Part shown: piece after piece, positions 1-8,437 of the stretch
Layout: every line of letters starts with the position of its first letter
Position numbering within the stretch: position 1 is the first letter of the stretch
Assembly (NCBI GenBank): GCA_040505895.1
Contig: JBEVXU010000017.1
Location: forward strand, 44,185-108,184
Origin: Vondammii sp040505895
GTDB taxonomy: Bacteria; Pseudomonadota; Gammaproteobacteria; Chromatiales; Chromatiaceae
Reading direction: 5' to 3'
Length of the DNA: 64,000 bases
Position numbers and translations under genes: made by a program
Notes under the pieces: model-generated
Told to the model about the DNA's origin: nothing
The model's input: the letters and a program-made list of their open reading frames with translations, nothing else
Databases searched by the model: none

Positions 1-1
1 C

Positions 2-340
2 GATCTGTCACAGGCTGCCTGCCCCGCAGGGCGGCTGGCGCACCTGGTGCTGGTGAATAACCCTGAGCACCACCCGGAGGGGGATTTTTGTCTGGATAGA
101 GGTGTTGTGAGTGAAGGTGAAGCGGGCTGTTTTACATTCAGTGGTATCGGAATCTACCGTGCTGAGCTATTTTCTGATAGTGAGCCCGGCGCTTTTCCCC
201 TGGCTCCCCTGCTGCGCCGGACGATGGGGCGGGGCTTGGTCAGCGGAGAACTCCATGTCGGGAGTTGGATTGATGTAGGTACACCGGAGCGGCTGGCGAT
301 GTTGGAGAGCCGTTTCAGGGAGTCGCAGAACGAGTCATGA
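2..340 (+). CDS. murU: N-acetylmuramate alpha-1-phosphate uridylyltransferase, 3' part
   Basis: The open frame enters from the left edge, so only the C-terminal ~112 residues are present. It shows the HHPEGDF segment, a GIGIYRAELF strand, and a terminal SGELHVGSWIDVGTPERL block. That pattern is typical of the MurU/HddC-like sugar-1-phosphate nucleotidyltransferases. MurU makes UDP-MurNAc from MurNAc-1-phosphate in the peptidoglycan recycling bypass that skips de novo synthesis. Its usual partner, the AmgK sugar kinase, would lie upstream and is not visible. The fragment lacks the N-terminal GxGTRxxP loop, so a related mannose-1-phosphate guanylyltransferase-like enzyme cannot be fully excluded. 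Confidence 0.8.
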   Translation, partial: DLSQAACPAGRLAHLVLVNNPEHHPEGDFCLDRGVVSEGEAGCFTFSGIGIYRAELFSDSEPGAFPLAPLLRRTMGRGLVSGELHVGSWIDVGTPERLAMLESRFRESQNES

Positions 341-414
341 GCACAACCTACTTTGCTCAGACTTATTCAGAAGCTCTGTAGGCAGCAGTTGAATCGCATA
401 GTCAGGAGGTCGGA

Positions 415-1824
415 ATGGGGCAGGAGATTGCTGATAGCCGCTTTTCCCCTGAAGATTTTCAGGAGTTTTCCCGGCGCCTGAAGCAGGAGACCCAGCAGTT
501 GGCTGAGTGGTTTGCCGATGGTGCTTTTTCCTCAAGTGAGCCGGTAGGTGGTTTTGAGTTAGAGGCTTGGTTGGTAAACAGCGATGCTCAGCCGGCGCCG
601 CTTAATACTCAATTGATCGAACGCCTGGGTGATCCACTGGTGGTGCCGGAGCTTGCCCGTTTCAACCTGGAGATCAACGGAGACCCACAGCCCCTCAGGG
701 GTGGTGGGTTGAGCCTCATGGCCGATGGCCTTACGGCTACCTGGAATCGGTGCCGACAGGTGGCAGGTGAGTTGGATGGCCGTTTGGCGATGGTCGGGAT
801 TTTGCCGACAGTGCAACGTAGCGATTTCTCTCTCAAAAATATGTCGTCGATGCAGCGTTATCATGCGCTGGATGAGCAGCTTGCCCGCCTGCGCCAAGGC
901 AGCTTGGTGCAGATCGATATTGAGGGTCGGGACCATCTCCGTTTTACCCATGATGACGTAATGCTGGAAGCGGCAACCACTTCGTTCCAGATTCACTTGA
1001 AGCTGGCCCCTGCCTCATCCGGGCGCTTCTATAATGCCGCCAAGATTCTCGCCGCACCGATGGTGGCTCTAAGTGCCAACTCCCCCTTTCTTTTTGGCTC
1101 AGCGTTATGGGATGAGACGCGTATCCCGCTGTTTGAACAGGCTGTCAGCGTCGGCGACTCACTGGAAATCAAACGGGTCACCATGGGTACCCGTTACGTA
1201 TCGGACAGTGTTATGGAGTGCTTTCAGGTCAATTGTGACCGTTACCCGGTGCTGCTTCCGCGCCTGATGGATGAGCCTGGTCTACCTCATTTGCGTCTGC
1301 ATAACGGCACCATCTGGCGCTGGAATCGACCGCTGCTGGGTTTTAATGATGCAGGTGATCCTCATCTGCGGCTGGAGCATCGTGTAGTGTCGGCGGGACC
1401 CTCCATCGTCGACTCCATCGCCAATGCCGCTTTCTTTTTCGGTGCAGTCACTGCGCTTGGTGAGATGACGGTGCCACCGGAGCAACAGTTATCATTTGAG
1501 AATGTGCAGAGTAATTTTTATCGTTCAGCAGAAAAGGGTCTTGGAGCAGATGTTGTCTGGCTGAATGGGAAGAGGGTGAGTGCTGCCGATCTTTGTCGTC
1601 AACTACTGCCGCTGGCGAGGTTGGGTTTGGAGTCGCTGGGCGTTGAACGCCGAGAGGTGGATTACTGGCTCGGCATCATTCACGGGCGTCTGGCTAACGG
1701 TCAGAACGGTGCGGACTGGCAGCGGGCATGGGTTGCATGTCATGGCAATGATTCCCGGGGTCTGACGGAAGCGTACATGGAACGACAGGAGAGTGGGCGG
1801 CCGGTACATGAGTGGAGTGTATAA
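415..1824 (+). CDS. Glutamate-cysteine ligase family (GCS2-like) amino-acid ligase
   Basis: The 469-residue protein has the GCS2-type carboxylate-amine ligase pattern. An early FELEAWLV strand supplies metal/ATP-binding acidic residues. It is followed by FNLEINGDP (near residue 84), a SFQIHLKL segment (near 190) and a C-terminal LEHRVVSAGPSIVD. Family members form an amide bond from an acyl phosphate; glutathione-pathway enzymes join Glu and Cys. The start follows a good GGAGG ribosome site. It is immediately followed by an M14 aspartoacylase-like hydrolase, a pairing that suggests a private amide metabolite rather than ordinary glutathione synthesis. That function is inferred, and the substrate is unknown. 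Confidence 0.75.
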   Translation: MGQEIADSRFSPEDFQEFSRRLKQETQQLAEWFADGAFSSSEPVGGFELEAWLVNSDAQPAPLNTQLIERLGDPLVVPELARFNLEINGDPQPLRGGGLSLMADGLTATWNRCRQVAGELDGRLAMVGILPTVQRSDFSLKNMSSMQRYHALDEQLARLRQGSLVQIDIEGRDHLRFTHDDVMLEAATTSFQIHLKLAPASSGRFYNAAKILAAPMVALSANSPFLFGSALWDETRIPLFEQAVSVGDSLEIKRVTMGTRYVSDSVMECFQVNCDRYPVLLPRLMDEPGLPHLRLHNGTIWRWNRPLLGFNDAGDPHLRLEHRVVSAGPSIVDSIANAAFFFGAVTALGEMTVPPEQQLSFENVQSNFYRSAEKGLGADVVWLNGKRVSAADLCRQLLPLARLGLESLGVERREVDYWLGIIHGRLANGQNGADWQRAWVACHGNDSRGLTEAYMERQESGRPVHEWSV

Positions 1825-1868
1825 CGCTCATTTGTGATGAATTGGAAGTTTATAGAGGGGCTTGTTTG

Positions 1869-2906
1869 ATGTTGCGGGAGTTGGATGCACTTCCTCCTGG
1901 TCTGCCCGACCTGGAAGCTTGTCAGCTTGAATCGCTTCTGGGTGGGCCGACACTGATCCATCTGGCCGGTAGGCGTACGCCCGCCTTGTTTGTTTCGGTA
2001 CTGATGCACGGTAACGAAACCACCGGCTGGGAGGCGGTTAGGAGTCTGCTGCAAAGCTACAGCCTGGGTGGAGGGCATGGTGAGCTGCCCAGAGCGATGA
2101 GCCTGTTTATCGGCAATGTTTCGGCCGCCACTCAAGGATTGCGGCGGTTGGATGGGCAGCCCGACTACAATCGGGTGTGGCCCGGTTGCGAAGAGGAGGA
2201 GGGTGGTGAGAGTGTCGAGCACCGTATGATGCGGCAGGTGACGGAGATTATGCAGGCAAAGGGTGTTTTTGCCAGTGTCGATGTTCACAACAATACCGGT
2301 CTCAATCCTCATTACGCCTGCATCAATGTGATCGATAACCGCTTTCTTCATCTGGCGGCACTATTTGCTCGTACCCTGGTCTATTTCATCCGTCCCTGTG
2401 GGGTGCAGTCGATGGCGATGGCCAGACTCTGTCCGTCGGTCACCCTGGAGTGTGGCAAGCCGGGGCAGAAGCACGGGGTTGAACACGCACGAGACTATCT
2501 TGATGCCTGCCTCCACCTGTCGGAGCACCCGGTGCATCCGATAGCGGAGCATGACGTCGATCTGTTCCATACAGTGGCGATCGTCAAGGTGCCTGAGCAG
2601 CTCAGTTTTGATTTTGATAAGGGCGATGTGGATATCTGTTTTGCCGAAGATCTCGACTGTCTCAATTTTCGCGAGCTGCCGCGAGGTACTTCCCTGGGGC
2701 GTATCAATGAGGGTGTGGGTATGGGAGTCAGTGTCTCGGATGAGCGGGGCAATGATGTGACTGAGCGTTTTTTTAAGGTGGTAGATGGTGAGTTGCGGTT
2801 ACGTGTGCCGGTGATGCCTTCGATGCTGACCAAGGATTGCCGCGTGGTGCGACAGGATTGCCTCTGCTATTTGATGGAGCGATACAACGATCACTTGGAG
2901 TGCTGA
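1869..2906 (+). CDS. Succinylglutamate desuccinylase/aspartoacylase-family M14 metallohydrolase
   Basis: The product is a 345-residue zinc hydrolase of the AstE/aspartoacylase branch of M14. Visible zinc ligands are HGNE (residues 47-50, H and E) and a later DVHNNTG histidine near residue 140. The catalytic glutamate is probably in TLECGKPGQ near 194. I chose ATG 1869 because AGAGGGG lies 8 bases upstream. A GTG at 1812 overlapping the previous gene would add 19 residues that do not look family-like. The family cleaves N-acyl amino acids or amides. Its place directly after a GCS2 ligase suggests the two make and break, or trim, the same amide. Confidence 0.75.
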   Translation: MLRELDALPPGLPDLEACQLESLLGGPTLIHLAGRRTPALFVSVLMHGNETTGWEAVRSLLQSYSLGGGHGELPRAMSLFIGNVSAATQGLRRLDGQPDYNRVWPGCEEEEGGESVEHRMMRQVTEIMQAKGVFASVDVHNNTGLNPHYACINVIDNRFLHLAALFARTLVYFIRPCGVQSMAMARLCPSVTLECGKPGQKHGVEHARDYLDACLHLSEHPVHPIAEHDVDLFHTVAIVKVPEQLSFDFDKGDVDICFAEDLDCLNFRELPRGTSLGRINEGVGMGVSVSDERGNDVTERFFKVVDGELRLRVPVMPSMLTKDCRVVRQDCLCYLMERYNDHLEC

Positions 2907-3063
2907 GGCCGGGATTACAGCCGGTGGGAGAGGTTTACGAACTGCATCCAACGGTATTGGTATCAGGGCCGCATTTAGCTAATCCATTGATTATTGGTGT
3001 TGTGGGCTGAGTGAATCCGACTTAACCGCCTCAATACCGGCTAATTAATTTTATCTTCCGGCC

Positions 3064-3092
3064 CTTGACTCTCAAGAATCCGCCCCTATTAT
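3064..3092 (+). promoter_or_regulatory. groESL promoter, sigma-70 with overlapping heat-shock-like signals
   Basis: A -35 box TTGACT (3065-3070) and -10 box TATTAT (3087-3092) are separated by 16 bases. The same stretch reads CTTGACT at 3064 and CCCCTATT at 3083 with a 13-base gap. That resembles the sigma-32 consensus (CTTGAA, CCCCAT), though the -10 match is imperfect. The -10 box runs directly into the CIRCE operator. The remainder of 2907-3211 shows nothing else I can name. Confidence 0.65.
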
Positions 3093-3118
3093 TAGCACTC
3101 ACCCATGGCGAGTGCTAA
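3092..3118 (+). promoter_or_regulatory. CIRCE operator (HrcA binding site)
   Basis: TTAGCACTC at 3092-3100 and GAGTGCTAA at 3110-3118 are a perfect 9-bp inverted repeat separated by exactly 9 bases, matching the CIRCE consensus at every arm position. It overlaps the -10 end of the groESL promoter and lies about 95 bases before groES. That is where the heat-shock repressor HrcA binds in other bacteria. hrcA itself is not in the window. Confidence 0.95.
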
Positions 3119-3211
3119 TAACGGAGCCGCCAAGCAAGGTTCCACAAGCACCCCGGGAAAAGAAAAACTTAATTTTTGTTTCTAACTATCTAAATCAGGA
3201 GATATCGGTAG

Positions 3212-3502
3212 ATGAATATTCGTCCGCTGCAAGACCGTGTGGTCATTCGTCGTATGGAAGAAGAGCGCACCAGTGCCGGCGGCATTGTCCTGCCTGACAG
3301 TGCCACCGAAAAGCCAGCTCAGGGTGAAGTGGTTGCTGTAGGCAACGGCAAGGTACTGAGCAGCGGTGAGTCCCGCCCTCTGGACGTCAAGGTCGGCGAT
3401 ACCGTGCTGTTCGGCAAGTACTCCGGCACCGAAGTGAAGATCGGTGAAGATGATCTGCTGGTGATGCGCGAAGAAGACATCATGGGTGTCATCGAGGGCT
3501 GA
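3212..3502 (+). CDS. groS: Co-chaperonin GroES
   Basis: The 96-residue protein matches GroES along its full length. It begins MNIRPLQDRVVIRR, has the mobile-loop region EERTSAGGIVLPDSA (about 17-32) that contacts GroEL, the VVAVGNGK strand, and VLFGKYSGTEVKI. It forms the heptameric lid of the GroEL folding chamber in the cytoplasm. An AGGAGA ribosome site lies 9 bases before the ATG. It is first in a two-gene operon with groL, under a CIRCE operator and heat-shock-like promoter. Confidence 0.98.
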   Translation: MNIRPLQDRVVIRRMEEERTSAGGIVLPDSATEKPAQGEVVAVGNGKVLSSGESRPLDVKVGDTVLFGKYSGTEVKIGEDDLLVMREEDIMGVIEG

Positions 3503-3552
3503 TAGCCCCTCACGACGAAACCAATTCAACTGAATTCTTAAGGAACGATCAA

Positions 3553-5205
3553 ATGTCTGCAAAAGAAGTGAAATTTGGTGATGATGCCCGTCACAAGATG
3601 CTGGCCGGTGTCAACGTACTGGCTAACGCCGTAAAAATTACCCTGGGTCCCAAGGGCCGCAATGTTGTACTGGAGAAGAGCTTCGGTGCTCCTACCATCA
3701 CCAAAGATGGTGTCTCCGTAGCCAAAGAGATCGAACTGACAGACAAGTTCGAGAACATGGGTGCACAGATGGTGAAAGAGGTCTCTTCCCAGACTTCTGA
3801 TATCGCTGGTGACGGTACCACCACTGCTACCGTTCTGGCTCAGGCCATGGTGCGCGAAGGCCTGAAGGCTGTTGCTGCCGGTATGAACCCGATGGATCTG
3901 AAACGTGGCATGGACAAGGCAGTTGAGGCGGCTACCGCTAAACTGCGTGATATGTCTGAGCCTTGTGCTGACGACAAAGCGATCGCTCAGGTCGGTAGTA
4001 TCTCTGCCAACAGTGACACCAATATTGGTGACATCATCGCCAATGCGATGCAGAAAGTGGGCAAGGAGGGTGTGATTACCGTCGAAGAGGGTTCCGCTCT
4101 GGATAACCAGCTGGATGTGGTTGAGGGTATGCAGTTTGATCGCGGTTACCTCTCTCCCTACTTTGTCAATAATCAGCAGAGCATGACCGCTGATCTGGAA
4201 GAGCCCTACATTCTGCTCCACGATAAGAAGCTTTCCAACATCCGCGACCTGCTGCCGGTACTGGAAGGTGTCGCCAAGGCGGGCAAGCCGCTGCTGATCA
4301 TCGCTGAAGATATCGATGGTGAGGCGCTGGCTACCCTGGTGGTCAACACCATCCGTGGTATCGTCAAGGTGTGTGCCGTCAAGGCCCCCGGTTTCGGTGA
4401 TCGTCGTAAAGCCATGTTGCAGGATATTGCTATCCTCACCGGTGGTACCGTTATCTCTGAAGAGGTCGGCCTGACTCTGGAGAAGGCAACCATCAACGAG
4501 CTGGGTACTGCCAAGAAGATTCAGATCTCCAAGGAAGAGACCACCATCATCGATGGTGCCGGTGTCGAAGGTGACATCAAGGCTCGCGTTGAGCAGATCC
4601 GTGCTCAGATTGAAGAGACCAGCTCTGACTACGACCGTGAGAAGCTGCAGGAGCGTGTTGCCAAGCTGGCCGGTGGTGTTGCCGTCATCAAAGTGGGTGC
4701 CGCTACCGAAGTTGAGATGAAAGAGAAGAAGGCCCGTGTTGAAGATGCACTGCACGCAACCCGTGCTGCTGTTGAAGAGGGTATCGTTCCCGGCGGTGGT
4801 GTGGCACTGATTCGTGCACTCTCCGCACTCACCGATCTGAAAGGCGACAACCACGATCAGGACGTCGGTATCGACATCGCTGCCCGTTCCATGGAAGAGC
4901 CGATGCGCCAGATCGTTACCAACGCCGGTGGCGAAGCCTCCGTTGTTGTTAACAAAGTAAGCGAAGGCGAAGGAAACTACGGTTTCAATGCGGCGAACGA
5001 TACCTACGGCGATATGGTTGAGATGGGTATCCTCGATCCTACCAAGGTGACCCGTTCCGCACTGCAGAACGCAGTCTCTGTGGCCGGCCTGATGATCACC
5101 ACCGAATGCATGGTGGCTGATGAGCCTCAGGACGGTGCTGTCGGCGGCGGCGCCCCTGATATGGGCGGCATGGGCGGTATGGGCGGCATGGGTGGCATGA
5201 TGTAA
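3553..5205 (+). CDS. groL: Chaperonin GroEL
   Basis: The 550-residue ATP-dependent chaperonin is standard in length. It carries the LGPKGRNV nucleotide segment, the GDGTTTATVLA ATP/Mg motif near residue 86, the apical domain, and the family signature AAVEEGIVPGGG near 405. It ends in the flexible glycine-methionine tail (four GGM units then M) common to bacterial GroEL. The start has an AAGGAACG ribosome site. It lies 50 bases after groS and ends at a strong intrinsic terminator. I see only this one copy and no unusual substitutions. Confidence 0.99.
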   Translation: MSAKEVKFGDDARHKMLAGVNVLANAVKITLGPKGRNVVLEKSFGAPTITKDGVSVAKEIELTDKFENMGAQMVKEVSSQTSDIAGDGTTTATVLAQAMVREGLKAVAAGMNPMDLKRGMDKAVEAATAKLRDMSEPCADDKAIAQVGSISANSDTNIGDIIANAMQKVGKEGVITVEEGSALDNQLDVVEGMQFDRGYLSPYFVNNQQSMTADLEEPYILLHDKKLSNIRDLLPVLEGVAKAGKPLLIIAEDIDGEALATLVVNTIRGIVKVCAVKAPGFGDRRKAMLQDIAILTGGTVISEEVGLTLEKATINELGTAKKIQISKEETTIIDGAGVEGDIKARVEQIRAQIEETSSDYDREKLQERVAKLAGGVAVIKVGAATEVEMKEKKARVEDALHATRAAVEEGIVPGGGVALIRALSALTDLKGDNHDQDVGIDIAARSMEEPMRQIVTNAGGEASVVVNKVSEGEGNYGFNAANDTYGDMVEMGILDPTKVTRSALQNAVSVAGLMITTECMVADEPQDGAVGGGAPDMGGMGGMGGMGGMM

Positions 5206-5239
5206 TCATCCCTCCCAGGCTGACCAACGCCTGACAAAG

Positions 5240-5272
5240 CCCCGTCCGGATCACTCCGGGCGGGGTTTTTTT
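5240..5272 (+). terminator. Rho-independent terminator of groESL
   Basis: CCCCGTCCGGA (5240-5250) pairs with TCCGGGCGGGG (5255-5265) across a 4-base loop with one G-T wobble. Seven T residues follow at once. It sits 35 bases after the groL stop. Confidence 0.92.
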
Positions 5273-5331
5273 GTCAAAAGAAGATGAAATAAGAGTCGTT
5301 GTGGGCATGGAGAAATCAGCAAAAAAATTTA

Positions 5332-5407
5332 TCGCGCAAAGCCGCAAAGCTTCCCCAAGTCTGTGAAGAAAGCTGTTTTATGGCTTTTTCTTTGCGGCTT
5401 TGCGCGA
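5332..5407. repeat. Fold-back repeat with CGCAAAG units
   Basis: TCGCGCAAAGCCGCAAAG (5332-5349) recurs as an exact inverted copy at 5390-5407, giving 18-bp perfect arms around a 40-base centre. Each arm holds two GCAAAG units. It lies between the groL terminator and glnE and looks like a dispersed intergenic element. A similar structure built from CGCAGAG units sits at 62313-62410. Confidence 0.8.
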
Positions 5408-5526
5408 GGTTAATAGGGTGCTCGAAAACATATCCTATCGTGTTCATTCGCAGCCCTTTCTTCTTAGCCTTTTATCAGCAGCAGGGATATCATCTACCGC
5501 TTGATCTATTTTTTACGAGGCACTCC

Positions 5527-8391
5527 ATGGAACAGATGATTCACCCTACCGATGAAGCTGAAAAGTTGTGGGCCCGTTGGCTGGAGGCGGCTGCTGAGCA
5601 GGGGGTAGATGAAGCATTTGATCCAGAGTTTTTGGCCGCGCTGAAGTTGGTCTGGGAGGGAAGCGACTACGTTGCCCAGTGTTGCCTGCGTGATCTGGAG
5701 TTGCTGCCTGCTCTTTATCGCCAGGGTGAACTGTTGCGGGCCTATGGTGAAGGAGAGATAGCCGGCCTTCTGCGTGAACGGCTAAAGGAGGTCTCCGACG
5801 AAATCAGTCTGCATCGAACACTACGCCGTTTCCGTCGTGACCATATGGTGCGGATCATCTGGCGTGACCTCACCCGTAGTGCAACTCTTGCCGAAGTGCT
5901 GGAAGATCTCTCCGCCCTGGCCGATGCCTGTATCGAAGAGGCGTTAACGATCCTCTACGGTTGGGCGATAGCGAAGCAGGGTATACCCAGGAGCGAGGAG
6001 GGGGAACAGCAGTATCTGGTGGTCCTCGGTATGGGCAAGCTGGGTGCAAGGGAACTCAATCTCTCCTCGGATATCGATCTGATCTTTACCTTTCCCGAGC
6101 AGGGAGAGGTCGATGGGCCCCGTGCGATTGCCAATGAGCAGTTCTTTATGCGCCTCTGTCAGCAGTTGGTAAAGGCACTCAATAGTCAGACGGCGGACGG
6201 TTTTGTCTTTCGTGTCGATACCCGCCTTCGTCCATTCGGCGAAGCGGGGCCTCTTGCCCTCTGTTTTGATGCGATGGAGACCTACTACCAGAGCAATGCC
6301 CGGGAGTGGGAACGGTACGCCATGGTTAAGGTGCGGGTGGTGGCAGGAGATTTCGCCGCCGGTGAGCAGCTGATGGCGATGCTGCGCCCCTTTGTCTATC
6401 GCCGTTATCTCGATTTTGGTGCCATCGAGTCGATTCGGGATATGAAGCGACTGATCGGCAGAGAGCTGAAACGCAAGGGGATGCAGGACAACGTTAAACT
6501 GGGTCCTGGCGGGATTCGGGAGATCGAGTTTATCGGTCAGGCATTCCAGCTGGTGCGCGGTGGTCGTACCCCCGAGCTGCAAATTCGTCCAATTTTGCCG
6601 GTACTGAAACAGCTGGGTGAAAAAGAGCTGTTGCCTGAGTTTGTAGTGCGTGAGCTGGAAGAGGCCTATGAGTTTCTCCGTCTGGTGGAAAATCGGATTC
6701 AGGCGTGGCAGGACCGCCAGAGCCATCTGTTGCCGGAGGATGAGGTTGGGCGCTTGCGTATGGCGCGCTCTATGGATTTCGATGACTGGGAGACTTTTTA
6801 CGCAGTCCTGGAGGATCACAGACAGCGGGTTCAGGGTCACTTCGATCAGGTGTTCGCTGCACCCCAAGTGGAGGGAGAGGAGGATGATAAGCCACTTCTC
6901 GCCGTGTGGCAGCAGCAGTTGGATGATGAGCAGGCTGAGGCGTTGCTTGTTTCGGCTGGGTATTCCGCTGCTTCGGCGGCACTGGAGAAGCTAAAGCGTT
7001 TTCACGATTCCAATGTTTTTCGTAATCTCACCAGCCGTGGCCGCGATAAGCTGGACCAGCTGATGCCGCTGTTGTTGGAGGCGGTGGGGGGTATGGGGGA
7101 CTCAGTGGCCAACTTGGATCGGCTGTTGCGATTGATCGAGGCCATTGCCCGACGAACCGCCTATCTTGCACTGCTGGTGGAGCGGCCGTTGGCGCTCTCC
7201 CAGTTGGTACGCCTGAGCAGTATCAGTCCCTGGATAGCCCAGCAAGTGATGCGCCACCCGCTGCTGCTTGATGAGATGCTCGATCCCCGTCGACTCTATA
7301 CTCCTTTGCATAAGGAGGCGCTGGAGGCGGAACTGGATACCCTAATGTCAGCGGTGGAGGAGGGGGATCAGGAGCAGCAGATGGAGCGGCTGCGTCTCTT
7401 CTCTCAGAGCAATATGTTGCGGGTGGCGGCGGCGGATATTACTGATGTGATACCGTTGATGGTCGTCAGTGATTATCTGACTGAAATCGCCGAGGTGGTT
7501 ACCTCCCAGATACTTACCGAGGCCTGGCAAGATCTTACCGTTCGCCACGGTCGTCCGGTCGATGTTGTGGGTGAGGAGACCGGTTTTGCGGTGATTGGTT
7601 ACGGTAAGCTGGGTGGCCTGGAGCTGGGCTACGGGTCGGATCTCGACCTGGTTTTTCTTCATGGTAACAGTAATGCAAACGCTATGACTGACGGCGACAA
7701 GCCAGTCTCCGACGACCTCTTCTACGCCCGCCTGGGTCAGCGGATGATCCACGCCTTTACCACGCGGATGGCGTCGGGGATACTCTATGAGGTCGACATG
7801 CGGCTGCGTCCCAACGGTAATGCCGGGCTGCTGGTTAGCTCCCTCAATGCTTTTTCAGCTTACCAGAAGAAGGATGCCTGGACCTGGGAGCATCAGGCGT
7901 TGCTGCGAGCGCGACCGGTGGCGGGAGACCCGGAGGTGATGCGGCGTTTTCAGGAGATTCGTAGGGAGGTCCTCATCTGCGAGCGGGATGAAGAGGCGTT
8001 GCGCAGGGACGTTAGGGAGATGCGGGAGAAGATGCGCACCTCTCTGGATAAGAGCAAGCCGGGTCAATTTGATCTCAAGCAGGGGTGCGGCGGTATCGCT
8101 GATATTGAATTTATGGTTCAATACGCAGTCCTCCGGTGGGCGTATCTCTATCCCGATCTTATTGATTGGACAGATAATATCCGCCTTCTTGAGACCTTGG
8201 ATAGACATCAGCTGCTGGCAGGCCGGACGGCTGAGGTGCTGGCTTATAGTTATCGTGTGCTGCGTGCCGCCTATCACCGTAATGCACTGGGTGAGTTGCC
8301 CGGGTTGATCCCCGATGATCGCCTGGAGGAGGAGCGTCAGATCATCTGTGAAACCTGGGATGAGATGATGCTATCGGACAGTTCAGGTTAG
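5527..8391 (+). CDS. glnE: Bifunctional glutamine synthetase adenylyltransferase / adenylyl-removing enzyme
   Basis: The 954-residue protein is close to the E. coli GlnE length and has its two nucleotidyltransferase halves. The first has GMGKLGARELNLSSDIDLI near residue 169 (adenylyl removal), the second GYGKLGGLELGYGSDLDLVF near 691 (adenylylation). Each carries the paired metal-binding aspartates. It switches glutamine synthetase off and on in response to PII and glutamine. The frame is open further upstream to 5299, but that part covers a fold-back repeat and is not family-like. ATG 5527 has ACGAGG 6 bases before it. Confidence 0.96.
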   Translation: MEQMIHPTDEAEKLWARWLEAAAEQGVDEAFDPEFLAALKLVWEGSDYVAQCCLRDLELLPALYRQGELLRAYGEGEIAGLLRERLKEVSDEISLHRTLRRFRRDHMVRIIWRDLTRSATLAEVLEDLSALADACIEEALTILYGWAIAKQGIPRSEEGEQQYLVVLGMGKLGARELNLSSDIDLIFTFPEQGEVDGPRAIANEQFFMRLCQQLVKALNSQTADGFVFRVDTRLRPFGEAGPLALCFDAMETYYQSNAREWERYAMVKVRVVAGDFAAGEQLMAMLRPFVYRRYLDFGAIESIRDMKRLIGRELKRKGMQDNVKLGPGGIREIEFIGQAFQLVRGGRTPELQIRPILPVLKQLGEKELLPEFVVRELEEAYEFLRLVENRIQAWQDRQSHLLPEDEVGRLRMARSMDFDDWETFYAVLEDHRQRVQGHFDQVFAAPQVEGEEDDKPLLAVWQQQLDDEQAEALLVSAGYSAASAALEKLKRFHDSNVFRNLTSRGRDKLDQLMPLLLEAVGGMGDSVANLDRLLRLIEAIARRTAYLALLVERPLALSQLVRLSSISPWIAQQVMRHPLLLDEMLDPRRLYTPLHKEALEAELDTLMSAVEEGDQEQQMERLRLFSQSNMLRVAAADITDVIPLMVVSDYLTEIAEVVTSQILTEAWQDLTVRHGRPVDVVGEETGFAVIGYGKLGGLELGYGSDLDLVFLHGNSNANAMTDGDKPVSDDLFYARLGQRMIHAFTTRMASGILYEVDMRLRPNGNAGLLVSSLNAFSAYQKKDAWTWEHQALLRARPVAGDPEVMRRFQEIRREVLICERDEEALRRDVREMREKMRTSLDKSKPGQFDLKQGCGGIADIEFMVQYAVLRWAYLYPDLIDWTDNIRLLETLDRHQLLAGRTAEVLAYSYRVLRAAYHRNALGELPGLIPDDRLEEERQIICETWDEMMLSDSSG

Positions 8392-8417
8392 GGGCTGCTG
8401 AGTTGCTCAGCAGCTCC
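8391..8417 (+). terminator. Strong hairpin at the glnE stop codon
   Basis: GGGGCTGCTGAG (8391-8402) pairs with CTCAGCAGCTCC (8406-8417) across a 3-base loop, with one G-T wobble in 12 pairs. It begins on the last base of the glnE stop. No T-run follows immediately (a short TTTTT lies 12 bases on), so it may be an attenuator or an mRNA 3'-end stabiliser rather than a full terminator. Confidence 0.5.
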
Positions 8418-8437
8418 ATGGATACACTGTTTTTGGA

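Noticed and set aside
3538..4854. 438-codon open frame antisense to groL
   Set aside because: It is a low-complexity shadow of the strongly biased groL codons, with no family resemblance or ribosome site.
5299..5526. N-terminal extension of GlnE
   Set aside because: The extra 76 codons cover a fold-back repeat and do not match GlnE; ATG 5527 has a ribosome site.
5944..6867. 307-codon open frame antisense to glnE
   Set aside because: It lies inside the first catalytic half of GlnE; no motif or start signal.
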